Assembly: GCA_009778375.1 (NCBI GenBank)
Contig: WRJW01000219.1
Span: 1-22,868 of the forward strand
Direction: 5' to 3'
DNA from: Bacteroidota bacterium
GTDB taxonomy: Bacteria; Bacteroidota; Bacteroidia; Bacteroidales; UBA932
Length of the DNA stretch: 22,868 bases
Both the position numbers and the translations under genes were made by a program. The notes below the pieces were generated by a model. That model made no database searches. It was not told the origin of the DNA and saw only the letters and a list, made by a program, of their open reading frames with translations. This document shows, one piece after another, positions 1 to 7,584 of the stretch (within the stretch, counting starts at the first letter, position 1; every line of letters starts with the position of its first letter).

Positions 1-1
1 T

Positions 2-493
2 GGCGCGCGGTATGCAGCTTTTCCGCCCGAACTCCAAACCCGTCTTGCCGCTTACTGTCATTCAGGGGGCAACCTCTTAGTTAGCGGAGCTTATGTGGCC
101 ACTGACCTCTGGGACGCGCCAAAAACCGATTCCATTTCTCAAGCCTTTGCCACTCAAATACTTAAATACAAATGGATGACCGGATTCGGTACCCAAAGCG
201 GGATGGTAAAACCGGCTCAATCTCCATTCAGAGATCTGTTTAACCATACCTATACCTTTTATTCGCAACCTAATAACCAATGCTATTGGATAGAGTCCCC
301 CGACGTACTCCAACCTGCTGCTCCTGATGCCTACACCGTTTTCCACTATGACGACAACAATAAAAGCGCCGGAGTGGTCTATCATGGAGATGATTACAAA
401 ACAGTAGTATTAGGTTTTCCTGTGGAGACCATAATAGACATCAACCAAAGAAATACCCTGATTAAAAATATAATACAATTTTTTACCAATTAA
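2..493 (+). CDS. C-terminal part of a golvesin/xanthan-lyase-like secreted protein (5' end outside window)
   Basis: The frame is open from the first bases of the window to a TAA at 491-493, so this is the last 163 residues of a longer gene; the GTG at 95 is internal, not a start. The visible part reads as an alpha/beta domain with 'GGNLLVSGAY' near its beginning and 'VVLGFP' near its end. I recognise this arrangement from large Bacteroidales proteins annotated as xanthan lyase or golvesin C-terminal-like proteins, where a ThuA/glutamine-amidotransferase-like domain ends the protein. That match is from memory. No catalytic residue can be assigned from this fragment, and the 'xanthan lyase' label should not be taken as evidence of xanthan degradation. 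The family is normally exported, but the signal peptide would lie upstream. The next gene starts 9 bp downstream on the same strand, so the two may share a transcript. Confidence 0.62.
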   Translation, partial: GARYAAFPPELQTRLAAYCHSGGNLLVSGAYVATDLWDAPKTDSISQAFATQILKYKWMTGFGTQSGMVKPAQSPFRDLFNHTYTFYSQPNNQCYWIESPDVLQPAAPDAYTVFHYDDNNKSAGVVYHGDDYKTVVLGFPVETIIDINQRNTLIKNIIQFFTN

Positions 494-502
494 TAATAAA
501 CC

Positions 503-763
503 ATGGAAATTATCGACCAACTTCAACCTCATCGTTCCGAAGCGCCCATCAGCATAGGCCAATGGATGATTATCACGCTCCTTATGTTTATTCCCATCGT
601 AAACATTGTGATGCTCTTCTTATGGGCCTTTGACGGCACTGCTCATCCAACCAAAGCCAATTGGGCCAAGGCCATCCTGATTTGGATAGGCATAATTCTG
701 GGACTTTGCATCTTCTTTTGGACAGCCTATATTGTACTCAACCTCCCGGCGATCATTAAATAA
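503..763 (+). CDS. Small two-helix inner-membrane protein, function unknown
   Basis: An 86-residue protein with a polar N-terminus (about residues 1-18) and two hydrophobic segments, near 19-43 and 56-82, joined by a short polar loop containing 'PTKANWAKA'. It should be an inner-membrane hairpin. The ATG at 503 follows the previous stop by 9 bp, with no Shine-Dalgarno sequence. Small proteins with this layout (SIGxW at the first helix, then KANWAKA before the second) are, as I recall, widespread in Bacteroidales and uncharacterised. The stop codon lies inside the 3' end of the convergent purine nucleoside phosphorylase gene (8 bp overlap). No function can be deduced from the sequence; co-transcription with the upstream gene is likely from spacing alone. 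Confidence 0.7.
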   Translation: MEIIDQLQPHRSEAPISIGQWMIITLLMFIPIVNIVMLFLWAFDGTAHPTKANWAKAILIWIGIILGLCIFFWTAYIVLNLPAIIK

Positions 764-1583
764 GGCGCTCAATCAGCCGAGCGAATAGCAAGCAGAGGCG
801 GTCGGCAGCCCGGTCGGCGGCTGTGATTACCTCTTGGCCGTCGTTCACAAAATCCTCGGCAAAATCGTGGGCTTCGTTGGTGATCACCGACACCCCAAAG
901 ACCCTGATTCCGCTGTGGCGAGCCACAATGACTTCCGGAACGGTGGACATACCCACCGCATCTCCTCCTGCTTTGCCAAAAAAGGCATATTCGGCAGGTG
1001 TTTCGTAGGTTGGACCGGTACCCCCAAAATAGACTCCTTTTTGGAGGTCAATTCCTAAAGCAGAAGCGCACGCTTCTGCTTTTTGTATGATCACAGGGTC
1101 GTAAGGACGGGTCATATCGGGAAAACGAGGTCCAAAAGTATCCAGATTGGGTCCGATCAAAGGGTTTGGCATCATATTGATGTGATCGCGGATGATCATC
1201 AGGTTCCCTACTTTATATTCCGGATTAATTCCTCCCGCTGCATTGGAGACAAAAAGGTATTGAATACCCAGCAAAGCCATAACCCTTATGGGAAAAGTAA
1301 CCTGCTGCATAGAATAACCTTCGTAATAGTGAAAACGTCCCTGCATGGCCACCACGGTCTTTCCGCCCAAAGAACCAAAGATCAGGTTACCCTTATGCCC
1401 TATGGCTGTGGATTGGGCAAAATGAGGAATATCGTTATACGGAACGGTGACTGATTTTTCTATCGCGTCTGCCAATTTACCCAATCCGCTCCCCAATACA
1501 ATGCCAATAAGGGGCTTGATTCCATATTTTTGCCGCAAAAATTGAGCCGCTTCGTTATACGGCTGCATACTATCAATATTCAT
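756..1583 (-). CDS. punA: Purine nucleoside phosphorylase, trimeric 6-oxopurine type
   Basis: A 275-residue cytoplasmic enzyme that cleaves purine nucleosides with phosphate to give the free base and ribose-1-phosphate. Class I (trimeric) motifs are all present: phosphate loop GSGLG (31-35), H63, GRFHYYEGY (82-90, with R83, H85 and Y87), SNAAGGIN (113-120), YETPAEY (193-199), GMSTVPE (211-217) and TNEA (235-238). By alignment from memory with human PNP, E194 and N236 match the Glu201/Asn243 pair that selects 6-oxopurines (hypoxanthine, guanine). The position of human His257, which binds the ribose 5'-hydroxyl, appears to be G249, so the 5' pocket may be more open. It is the second gene of a minus-strand operon, starting 10 bp after the stop of the SAH/MTA-type deaminase, whose inosine-type products are the substrate class expected here. 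The length is normal for the family. Confidence 0.93.
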   Translation of the reverse strand: MNIDSMQPYNEAAQFLRQKYGIKPLIGIVLGSGLGKLADAIEKSVTVPYNDIPHFAQSTAIGHKGNLIFGSLGGKTVVAMQGRFHYYEGYSMQQVTFPIRVMALLGIQYLFVSNAAGGINPEYKVGNLMIIRDHINMMPNPLIGPNLDTFGPRFPDMTRPYDPVIIQKAEACASALGIDLQKGVYFGGTGPTYETPAEYAFFGKAGGDAVGMSTVPEVIVARHSGIRVFGVSVITNEAHDFAEDFVNDGQEVITAADRAADRLCLLFARLIERLI

Positions 1584-1593
1584 ATCTCTTGAA

Positions 1594-2853
1594 TTAAGGT
1601 TTTACTAATTTTGTGGCCATTTGTTGTGCCATCTCCAATATCTGCTTCTCTCCCTCTATTTTTTTTCCTTCCATCAAAATCCGTCCGTTGCAAATCACGG
1701 TATCTACAGCACCGCCGTTGGCGGCATAAATTAGATTGGCATAAAAATTATGATTGGGAACAAACGCAGGCTGGCGCAAATCAATCAACGCCAAGTCGGC
1801 TAACCAGCCTTCTTCTATTTTTCCGGCACGAATACCCATAGCCTCATAGCCGTGCAGCGAAGCAACATCCATAAGTTCCTTCAAGGGCATGGAGGCAGGA
1901 TCCCTGCGCCAGGCCTTCTGGAGCAAGGCGGCATGTTTCATGGCTTCAACCATATCAAGGTTATTGGAAGAGGCGCACCCATCTGTGCCCAAACAAATTC
2001 GAACACCGGCCTCTTTGAGTTCGTCGTATTTAAATTTGTAGCCCGAAGCTAATTTAAGGTTGGAATTGGGGTTATGAACCACACTTACCCCGCAGTCGCC
2101 CAAAATTCGAATATCTTCGGGAGAGAGCCATACGCCATGTGCAGCCACTACGTTGGGCCCCAGTACTCCTAACTCATAGAGGTAACGGGTAGGCGTCAGG
2201 CCTCTTTCCTTTACACAATCTTCGTACTCAGTCTGACTCTCCGCCAAATGAATGTGGAGCATCAACCCGTATTCCTTTGCGAAAGTGGTCGCCCATTTCA
2301 AACTATCGCCAGAAACAGAATAAATAGCATGAGGACCCACCGAAAAAGAGGTCAGCTCGCTCCATGCTGCTGCCTGCTTGTGGGTCAACGCCAATTTGAT
2401 TTTGTGGGCTTCGGCACGTTCCCTCTCAAAGAAATCAATCCACACATATGATTGCACCGATCGCATTCCCAACTCCTCCATTGCCCTCCGACAGGTAGCC
2501 GGATACCAATACATATCGTTACAAGCCGTAATACCGGATCGAATCATCTCTACGCAGGCTAATTTGGCGCCCCAGTAAATCATCTCTTCGTCTAATTTAG
2601 CCTCGTATGGCCAGATATACTCGTGCAACCATTTCATCAGGGAGATATCCTCGCCCATCCCTCTGAAAAGGGTCATGGCTGAGTGGGTGTGGGTATTGGC
2701 AAAGCCGGGAATCAGGGCTTTATGCCTTCCATCGATGGTTTTATTTACAGGAATGTCTATGGAATCGGCTATCTTACTGATTGTTGTACCTTCAATCAGC
2801 ACATCGCACTTTTTGCCATTCATCCATACCTGTTTAATCAACATCAAATTCAT
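1594..2853 (-). CDS. mtaD: Amidohydrolase, S-adenosylhomocysteine/5'-methylthioadenosine deaminase type
   Basis: A 419-residue metal-dependent deaminase of the amidohydrolase superfamily. The HxH metal pair is H55/H57 in 'NTHTHS'. Further ligands and catalytic residues are H202 and E205 ('HIHLAES'), H239 ('AAHGVW') and D291 ('GTDGCAS'); H175 in 'GPHAIYS' and the 'NPNSNLKL' loop are typical of the TM0936-like SAH/MTA deaminase group. The expected reaction is removal of the 6-amino group from S-adenosylhomocysteine, 5'-methylthioadenosine or adenosine, giving the inosyl product. The frame stays open upstream to 3093, but that stretch is antisense to the radical SAM gene; the start at 2853 is supported by family length and a TAnnTTTG box at 2867-2874. 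M4 (2844) is an alternative start. PNP follows after 10 bp. Guanine or chlorohydrolase-type substrates are less likely but not excluded. Confidence 0.87.
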   Translation of the reverse strand: MNLMLIKQVWMNGKKCDVLIEGTTISKIADSIDIPVNKTIDGRHKALIPGFANTHTHSAMTLFRGMGEDISLMKWLHEYIWPYEAKLDEEMIYWGAKLACVEMIRSGITACNDMYWYPATCRRAMEELGMRSVQSYVWIDFFERERAEAHKIKLALTHKQAAAWSELTSFSVGPHAIYSVSGDSLKWATTFAKEYGLMLHIHLAESQTEYEDCVKERGLTPTRYLYELGVLGPNVVAAHGVWLSPEDIRILGDCGVSVVHNPNSNLKLASGYKFKYDELKEAGVRICLGTDGCASSNNLDMVEAMKHAALLQKAWRRDPASMPLKELMDVASLHGYEAMGIRAGKIEEGWLADLALIDLRQPAFVPNHNFYANLIYAANGGAVDTVICNGRILMEGKKIEGEKQILEMAQQMATKLVKP

Positions 2854-2866
2854 GACTTTCTTTTTG

Positions 2867-2874
2867 CAAATATA
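2867..2874 (-). promoter_or_regulatory. Bacteroidetes -7 box for the deaminase-PNP operon
   Basis: Read on the minus strand this is TATATTTG, a full match to TAnnTTTG. It ends 13 bases before the ATG at 2853, predicting a leader of only about 6-9 nt. No convincing TTTG -33 element is seen at the usual distance. It lies in a 36-bp gap shared with the divergent radical SAM promoter. Confidence 0.55.
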
Positions 2875-2876
2875 GT

Positions 2877-2884
2877 TAATTTTG
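2877..2884 (+). promoter_or_regulatory. Bacteroidetes -7 box for the radical SAM gene, predicted leaderless
   Basis: TAATTTTG fits TAnnTTTG and ends 5 bases before the ATG at 2890. If transcription starts the usual few bases after the box, the mRNA begins at or next to the start codon. A TTTG at 2863-2866 is too close (10 bp) to be a standard -33 element. Confidence 0.5.
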
Positions 2885-2889
2885 TTCCC

Positions 2890-4374
2890 ATGATTCTCCT
2901 TTGGCTCGATATCAACACTTCCTTTGCCCACTCCTCCTTGGCCCTCCCTGCTCTGCACGCTCAGGTAACAAGCAAAGAGTGGCAATGGCATATTGTGTCG
3001 GGAAAGTTGCACGCTCCATACGCTGATTATATTCAAAGGGCCATCGGGCTGCAACCGGATGTAATAGCTGCTACCGCCTGGCTCTTTAACCATGAATATC
3101 TTTTAGCCCTTGTTTCCCGCATCAAAGCCCTGTGCCCACACACCTACGTTATCTTAGGCGGGCCTGAATTTTTGGGCAATAATGAGGCATACCTGAGGAG
3201 GCATCCATACGTAAACGCAGTATTCAGGGGAGAAGGAGAAGAGATTTTTCCCCAATGGCTCCAATTATGGGATCATCCCCAAAAACGAGGCCGCTTAACC
3301 GGTATATGCACCATTGATAATCAGGGAGTATATCGGGATGGAGGAAAGGCAAAAGCAACCTCTTTGGAGGCCCTGATCCCTCCCGAAAATTCTCTTTTTT
3401 TTCCTTTTAATAAACCTTTTGTGCAGTTAGAAACCACCAGAGGCTGCTACAACAACTGTTCTTTTTGCGTCAGCGGAGGAGACAAACCGCTGCGCAGCCT
3501 CTCTGTACATCAAATTCGGATCCGCCTTAAAAACATGGAGGCAAAAGGGGTTAGAAAAATCCGTATGTTAGACAGGACTTTTAATGAAAATCCCAAACGC
3601 AGCTTAGCCTTGCTTCGCCTTTTTGAGGAATTTGCCGGAAGCTTGCATTTTCATGTAGAAATCCACCCCGGTATACTCACAAGGGAGGTAAAAACGCTGA
3701 TGACCACCCTCCCTAAAGGTCTGCTGCACGTAGAAGCGGGAGTACAAAGCTTTGACGACCAAGTATTGGAAGCATCCGGGCGCACCGGTAACAGCACCTC
3801 TCTCTTAGAGGGGCTTACATTTCTTTGTTCCGCTCCTAATTTTGAAACCCATACCGATTTAATTGCAGGGCTTCCCTATTATACGCTGTTGCGGTTAAAA
3901 GAGGACATACATACATTAATAGCGTTGAATCCGGACGAAATACAACTCGAACTCCTCAAATTATTGCCCGGTACCAGCATGAGAGAAGGAGCATTTAATT
4001 GGGGTATAACATACGCTCCTTTACCTCCTTACGAAGTACTCTCCACTCCGGCCATGCCTCCTCAGGATGTACGCGAAGCCCAGCAGCTCTCCAGACTTTT
4101 GGACGGATGGTACAATCATTCCCATTGGAATTTTCCCTTTAAAGAACTCGTACTTAGGGAGCCTGCATTTTTAGACGATTTTTTAACCGAACTTATGCAT
4201 CGCGGTCTGTTAGACCAGCCCCTGAGTATGGAACGTCGGGGTTTACTGCTCTACGAATTTTGTCGTACCCATTATCCCCACTACCTGCCACAAATCTCCC
4301 AAACCTGGATTGAGGCCGGATATTCTCCCAAAAAAGCCCCAGGACAATACGCCATCAAACAAAAAAATATATGA
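2890..4374 (+). CDS. B12-binding-domain radical SAM protein with DUF4080 C-terminus
   Basis: A 494-residue protein in three parts. Residues 1-130 resemble the Rossmann-like cobalamin-binding domain of B12-dependent radical SAM enzymes ('ILGGPE' at 88-93, 'FRGEGEE' at 112-118), but the DxHxxG lower-ligand motif is absent, as is common in these enzymes. The radical SAM core follows, with C186-x3-C190-x2-C193 in 'RGCYNNCSFC' to hold the [4Fe-4S] cluster and bind SAM. The last 120 or so residues match the uncharacterised DUF4080 region as I know it. The start at 2890 (MILLWLDINTS) fits the family; an upstream in-frame extension to 2683 lies inside the divergent deaminase gene and is rejected. The substrate is unknown; methylthiolation or methylation cannot be read from sequence. 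The TGA overlaps the ATG of the DUF2461 gene (ATGA), so the two are translationally coupled. Confidence 0.88.
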   Translation: MILLWLDINTSFAHSSLALPALHAQVTSKEWQWHIVSGKLHAPYADYIQRAIGLQPDVIAATAWLFNHEYLLALVSRIKALCPHTYVILGGPEFLGNNEAYLRRHPYVNAVFRGEGEEIFPQWLQLWDHPQKRGRLTGICTIDNQGVYRDGGKAKATSLEALIPPENSLFFPFNKPFVQLETTRGCYNNCSFCVSGGDKPLRSLSVHQIRIRLKNMEAKGVRKIRMLDRTFNENPKRSLALLRLFEEFAGSLHFHVEIHPGILTREVKTLMTTLPKGLLHVEAGVQSFDDQVLEASGRTGNSTSLLEGLTFLCSAPNFETHTDLIAGLPYYTLLRLKEDIHTLIALNPDEIQLELLKLLPGTSMREGAFNWGITYAPLPPYEVLSTPAMPPQDVREAQQLSRLLDGWYNHSHWNFPFKELVLREPAFLDDFLTELMHRGLLDQPLSMERRGLLLYEFCRTHYPHYLPQISQTWIEAGYSPKKAPGQYAIKQKNI

Positions 4375-5048
4375 TCACATCCTCTACTTTGCAATTTCTT
4401 AAGGATTTAGCCCAAAACAACGATCGGGAATGGTTTCATACCCACGCCCACGAATACGCCGTTGCCAAACAGAATGTTCTGGACACCGCTCAGGCCCTTA
4501 CGGCCGAAATCAGCTGTTTTGATCCCTCACTCTCCCACGTCGATCCCAAACGCTGCCTCTTTCGCATTGCCCGCGATACCCGATTTAGCCACGATAAATC
4601 ACCGTACAAGCCCAATTTTGGCCTCCTCCTGCACACACTCGGCACCAAAGCCAAAGCAGGAGCCCCGGGATACTATTTTCACATTCAACCTAACGAATCC
4701 TTTGTTTCCTGCGGAGTATACTGCCCTCCACCCGATATTTTGCGCATCGTTCGCAAAAGTATATACGACAATTGGGAGGAGTTTGACGCCATCCTCCACC
4801 CTCCACACAAAGCGGCATGGGACGGACTCTACCGCGACAACGATGCCCTGCAACGCGTACCACCCGGCTTCTCCAAAGAGCACCCCTCGGCCTCTTTCCT
4901 CATGCTCAAGCATTTTTACCTGCTTGTTCCCCTATCGGACTCCGCCCTCCAAAGCCCCGATATTGTCAAAAAGGCCGCCGGTTATTACCAAACCATGTTG
5001 CCTTTTAACCGGTTTATTGAGGAGGCAATAAAAGGGGGAGCCGATTAA
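4371..5048 (+). CDS. DUF2461 family protein (TIGR02453-like)
   Basis: A 225-residue soluble protein of the DUF2461 family, recognised from 'NNDREWF' (16-22), the 'FRIARDTRFS..KSPYK' block (about 64-80) and the later 'PPGFSKEHP' segment. These aromatic- and charge-rich motifs define a family that is widespread in bacteria and fungi and has no established biochemical role. The start overlaps the stop of the radical SAM gene by 4 bp, so the two proteins are probably made together; whether they work together is inference. The gene ends in a stop-codon overlap with the convergent reductase gene (shared bases 5045-5048). The length matches the usual 220-230 residues and no truncation is seen. Confidence 0.87.
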   Translation: MITSSTLQFLKDLAQNNDREWFHTHAHEYAVAKQNVLDTAQALTAEISCFDPSLSHVDPKRCLFRIARDTRFSHDKSPYKPNFGLLLHTLGTKAKAGAPGYYFHIQPNESFVSCGVYCPPPDILRIVRKSIYDNWEEFDAILHPPHKAAWDGLYRDNDALQRVPPGFSKEHPSASFLMLKHFYLLVPLSDSALQSPDIVKKAAGYYQTMLPFNRFIEEAIKGGAD

Positions 5049-5785
5049 ATCGTCATCCCTCCGTCTACGCTTACACAGGCTCCGTTAATATAGGCCGCCT
5101 CGTCCGAAGCCAAAAAGAGATAAGCCGAAGCAATCTCTTCGGGCAATCCCAAACGGGCGGCGGGGATTTTGGCTTTCATCGCCTCGATCACGTTTTCGGG
5201 CATGGCCGCCACCATTTCGGTAGCTATAAATCCGGGGGCCACTGCATTTACCGTAATGCCCTTGCGGCCCAGCTCCTTTGCTAGGGTTTTGGTCATTCCA
5301 ATCAACCCCGATTTGGTAGCCACGTAATTGGTTTGTCCAAAATTTCCATAGAGAGCTACCACCGAAGAGGCGTTGATTATACGCCCGTAACCCTTTTGAA
5401 GCATATACTCCGACACAATTTTGGCGCAGTAAAATACTCCTGTCAGGTTTACGTCGATCACCTGCTGCCATAATTCGGGGGTCATCTTTTTTAAAGAAGC
5501 GTCTCTGGTTATACCGGCATTGTTGATAAGGATGTCGATTTTACCAAATTTTTGAAATACAGTTGCCGCTGCAGCTTCAACTTCGGTGTATTTAGAAGTA
5601 TTAACACATTCGAATACAGCATGTTGTCCTATTTCCGTAATATCCTGCACTAACTTTTCTCCAAGCTCTTGATTTAGATCCCAGACCACCACTTGGGCTC
5701 CTTCTGCTGCAAAACGAAGGGCGGTCGCTTTGCCAATACCGGCCGCTCCGCCGGTAATAATGGCCACTTTATTTTCTAATTTCAT
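5045..5785 (-). CDS. Short-chain 3-oxoacyl-CoA/ACP reductase, PhaB/FabG-like
   Basis: A 246-residue classical short-chain dehydrogenase. The cofactor loop is TGGAAGIG (11-18), followed by NNAG (88-91), N113, catalytic S141, Y154 and K158 (YVATK) and the 'GGMTI' C-terminus typical of FabG/PhaB enzymes. D36 at the end of the second strand ('VVWDL') favours NAD(H) over NADP(H). On sequence alone it could be a fatty-acid FabG. Its place as third gene after a thiolase and a PhaJ-like hydratase, with a 4-bp ATGA overlap with the hydratase, argues for acetoacetyl-CoA reduction to (R)-3-hydroxybutyryl-CoA, possibly NADH-linked. The gene ends tail-to-tail with the DUF2461 gene in overlapping stop codons. 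Confidence 0.82.
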   Translation of the reverse strand: MKLENKVAIITGGAAGIGKATALRFAAEGAQVVVWDLNQELGEKLVQDITEIGQHAVFECVNTSKYTEVEAAAATVFQKFGKIDILINNAGITRDASLKKMTPELWQQVIDVNLTGVFYCAKIVSEYMLQKGYGRIINASSVVALYGNFGQTNYVATKSGLIGMTKTLAKELGRKGITVNAVAPGFIATEMVAAMPENVIEAMKAKIPAARLGLPEEIASAYLFLASDEAAYINGACVSVDGGMTI

Positions 5786-6186
5786 ACAAATTGATTTTTA
5801 TTGATTAATTTAGCTTCTCCTTCAATGAGTGTATTCCCTTGACCATCCTGTAACCGGCATTGAATCAGCCCCCGATGTTTGACCGTATCTACTTCCAAGG
5901 CCTTAAAACAAGCCGTATAGGTTTCGTTTACAAAAGTAGGGGACAAAAACTTCATATCCTGATACATATATATAGTTCCTTCTCCCGGCCACAACATCCC
6001 AAAGACTTTGGAAAAGACCGAAGCCGACAAAAAACCGTGTATGATCGGGCGGCCAAATGGAGTTTTGGCCGCATAGTCGGGGTCGATATGTAGCGGATTG
6101 GCATCTCCGGTAATCCGTGCAAAGGTATCTACCTCTTCCTGAGTAAACATAACTTCGTGGATATAGGTATCGTTCTGTTTTATCAT
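5782..6186 (-). CDS. MaoC/PhaJ-like (R)-specific enoyl-CoA hydratase
   Basis: A 134-residue single hot-dog-fold protein of the MaoC family. The hydratase-2 signature is clear: 'TGDANPLHID' with the Asp/His dyad D28 and H33, then 'GRPIIHGF' (45-52). Length and motif spacing match PhaJ-type enzymes, which interconvert crotonyl-CoA and (R)-3-hydroxybutyryl-CoA. The gene starts 10 bp after the thiolase stop, and its TGA overlaps the ATG of the reductase gene. M13 is a possible later start, but M1 gives the usual family length. In context it would dehydrate the reductase product. Without a polyhydroxyalkanoate synthase in view, the direction (to crotonyl-CoA and butyrate, or from enoyl-CoA to polyester) cannot be fixed from sequence. 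Confidence 0.85.
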   Translation of the reverse strand: MIKQNDTYIHEVMFTQEEVDTFARITGDANPLHIDPDYAAKTPFGRPIIHGFLSASVFSKVFGMLWPGEGTIYMYQDMKFLSPTFVNETYTACFKALEVDTVKHRGLIQCRLQDGQGNTLIEGEAKLINKNQFV

Positions 6187-6196
6187 CGTTATCGTT

Positions 6197-7402
6197 TTAT
6201 CGTTTTAATATAATAGCTGTTCCCATACCGCCGCCTATGCACAGGGAGGCCAGACCGAGCTTTTGGTCGCGGCGTATCATTTCGTGGATCAAGGTGACAA
6301 TAATACGGTTTCCCGAAGCTCCAATAGGGTGGCCAAGGGCAATAGCGCCTCCGTTTACATTGGTTCTTTCTGAAAACCATTCGGGGGTAACGCCATGTTC
6401 GGAACAGAGTTCCTTTATCACGCCTAACGATTGGGCGGCAAAGGCTTCGTTCAATTCAATCAGGGGCACATCCGATAATTTCATTCCGGCTTTCTTTAAA
6501 GCCTGACGAATGGCCGGAACAGGGCCCATACCCATGATTTGGGGGTCTACGCCTCCCTGCCCCACTGCTACGATCTCGGCTAAAGGAGTAAGGTTATGCT
6601 TGTGCAAAGCTTCTTCCGAAACCACCAACAAAAAGGCTGCTCCATCGTTAATGCCCGAAGCATTTCCGGCCGTAACCGTTCCCTCTTTGCTAAACGCCGG
6701 CCGTAAAGTTCCTAATTTTTCGGGAGTGGTAGCGCGATTGGGAAATTCATCCGTATCAAAAATATAAGGATTTTTCTTATCAGGAACTTCAACCGGCACA
6801 ACCTCGTCTTTAAATTTGCCACCGTCAATAGCGGAAATGGCCTTCTGTTGGGATCCGTAGGAAAAAGCGTCCTGTTCTGCACGGCTAATCTGATACTTAG
6901 CAGCAATATTCTCGGCAGTTAATCCCATGTGAATACCTTGAAATGCATCGGTCAGTCCATCGCAAACCATCAAATCCACCGCCTTGAAATCTCCCATCTT
7001 AACTCCATTTCTCAGGGTGCCGGGCATAAAATAACCGGTATTGCTCATCGATTCGGTTCCTCCGGCTAAAATGACCTCTCCCTCTCCGCTTTTAATAATC
7101 TGAAAGGCGGTCATCACCGTTTTCATCCCGCTCCCGCATATCATATTCAGGCCCCAAGCAGGTACTTCCTGGGGAATCCCCGCCTGAATGGCAACCTGAC
7201 GAGCTACCCCCTGTTTTTGTCCCGCCGATAAAATAGTACCCACAATCACCTCGTCAATGGCTGCGGGGTCAATACCGGTGGATTTAATAATATCTTTGGC
7301 TACAACGGCTCCTAAAGAAGCCACCGACAACGGACTTAAACTGCCCATAAATTTACCAATCGCCGTGCGCTTGGCTGCGGCTATAAATACTTTTTTCATC
7401 AT
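6197..7402 (-). CDS. Acetyl-CoA C-acetyltransferase (biosynthetic-type thiolase)
   Basis: A 401-residue thiolase that condenses two acetyl-CoA to acetoacetyl-CoA, or the reverse. The catalytic residues are in place: acyl-accepting C89 in 'NMICGSGMK', H358 in 'GHPIG' and C388 in 'CIGGGMG'. The 'NASGINDGAA' and 'NEAFAAQ' blocks are also present. The length suits tetrameric biosynthetic thiolases such as PhaA, AtoB and ThlA. It leads the minus-strand operon thiolase, hydratase, reductase, and is transcribed divergently from the ADP-forming acyl-CoA synthetase. There are two ATG codons in a row at the start; the second (7399) is equally possible. An acyl-CoA degrading role cannot be excluded, but no FadB-type partner is in view. 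Confidence 0.93.
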   Translation of the reverse strand: MMKKVFIAAAKRTAIGKFMGSLSPLSVASLGAVVAKDIIKSTGIDPAAIDEVIVGTILSAGQKQGVARQVAIQAGIPQEVPAWGLNMICGSGMKTVMTAFQIIKSGEGEVILAGGTESMSNTGYFMPGTLRNGVKMGDFKAVDLMVCDGLTDAFQGIHMGLTAENIAAKYQISRAEQDAFSYGSQQKAISAIDGGKFKDEVVPVEVPDKKNPYIFDTDEFPNRATTPEKLGTLRPAFSKEGTVTAGNASGINDGAAFLLVVSEEALHKHNLTPLAEIVAVGQGGVDPQIMGMGPVPAIRQALKKAGMKLSDVPLIELNEAFAAQSLGVIKELCSEHGVTPEWFSERTNVNGGAIALGHPIGASGNRIIVTLIHEMIRRDQKLGLASLCIGGGMGTAIILKR

Positions 7403-7453
7403 TATTTGTTATTTAAATTCAATTTTTTACTCGTATCTGAAAAATTTACCCTG

Positions 7454-7461
7454 CAAAGTTA
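7454..7461 (-). promoter_or_regulatory. Bacteroidetes -7 box for the thiolase operon
   Basis: On the minus strand this reads TAACTTTG, a full TAnnTTTG match. A TTTG (minus strand) lies at 7485-7488, 23 bp upstream, slightly longer than the usual 19-21 bp spacing. The predicted leader before the ATG at 7402 is about 45 nt. Confidence 0.6.
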
Positions 7462-7584
7462 AAATAAATCGCATACCTTAGTCACAAATATCGATTTTAA
7501 TCCTACAATGTTGAAATTTTTATTTTATTTGTCGTGTTTTGCTTATTGTTTATAACTTTTTATATACAATCAATGTTTTTTTAT

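Noticed and set aside
2683..2889. Upstream extension of the radical SAM frame
   Set aside because: It lies inside the deaminase gene on the other strand; the family N-terminus begins exactly at 2890.
2854..3093. 80-codon N-terminal extension of the deaminase frame on the minus strand
   Set aside because: It is antisense to the radical SAM gene, has no family resemblance, and the start at 2853 gives the normal length with a promoter box just upstream.
4462..5031. 189-codon frame inside the DUF2461 gene
   Set aside because: Low-complexity Pro/Ser/Thr-rich translation typical of an out-of-frame reading of a real gene.
6185..6206. Short repeat ATCGTT / ATCGTTTT / ATCGTTTT at the thiolase-hydratase junction
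   Set aside because: Only three imperfect copies of 6-8 bases; probably local slippage, with no sign of a regulatory or mobile function.
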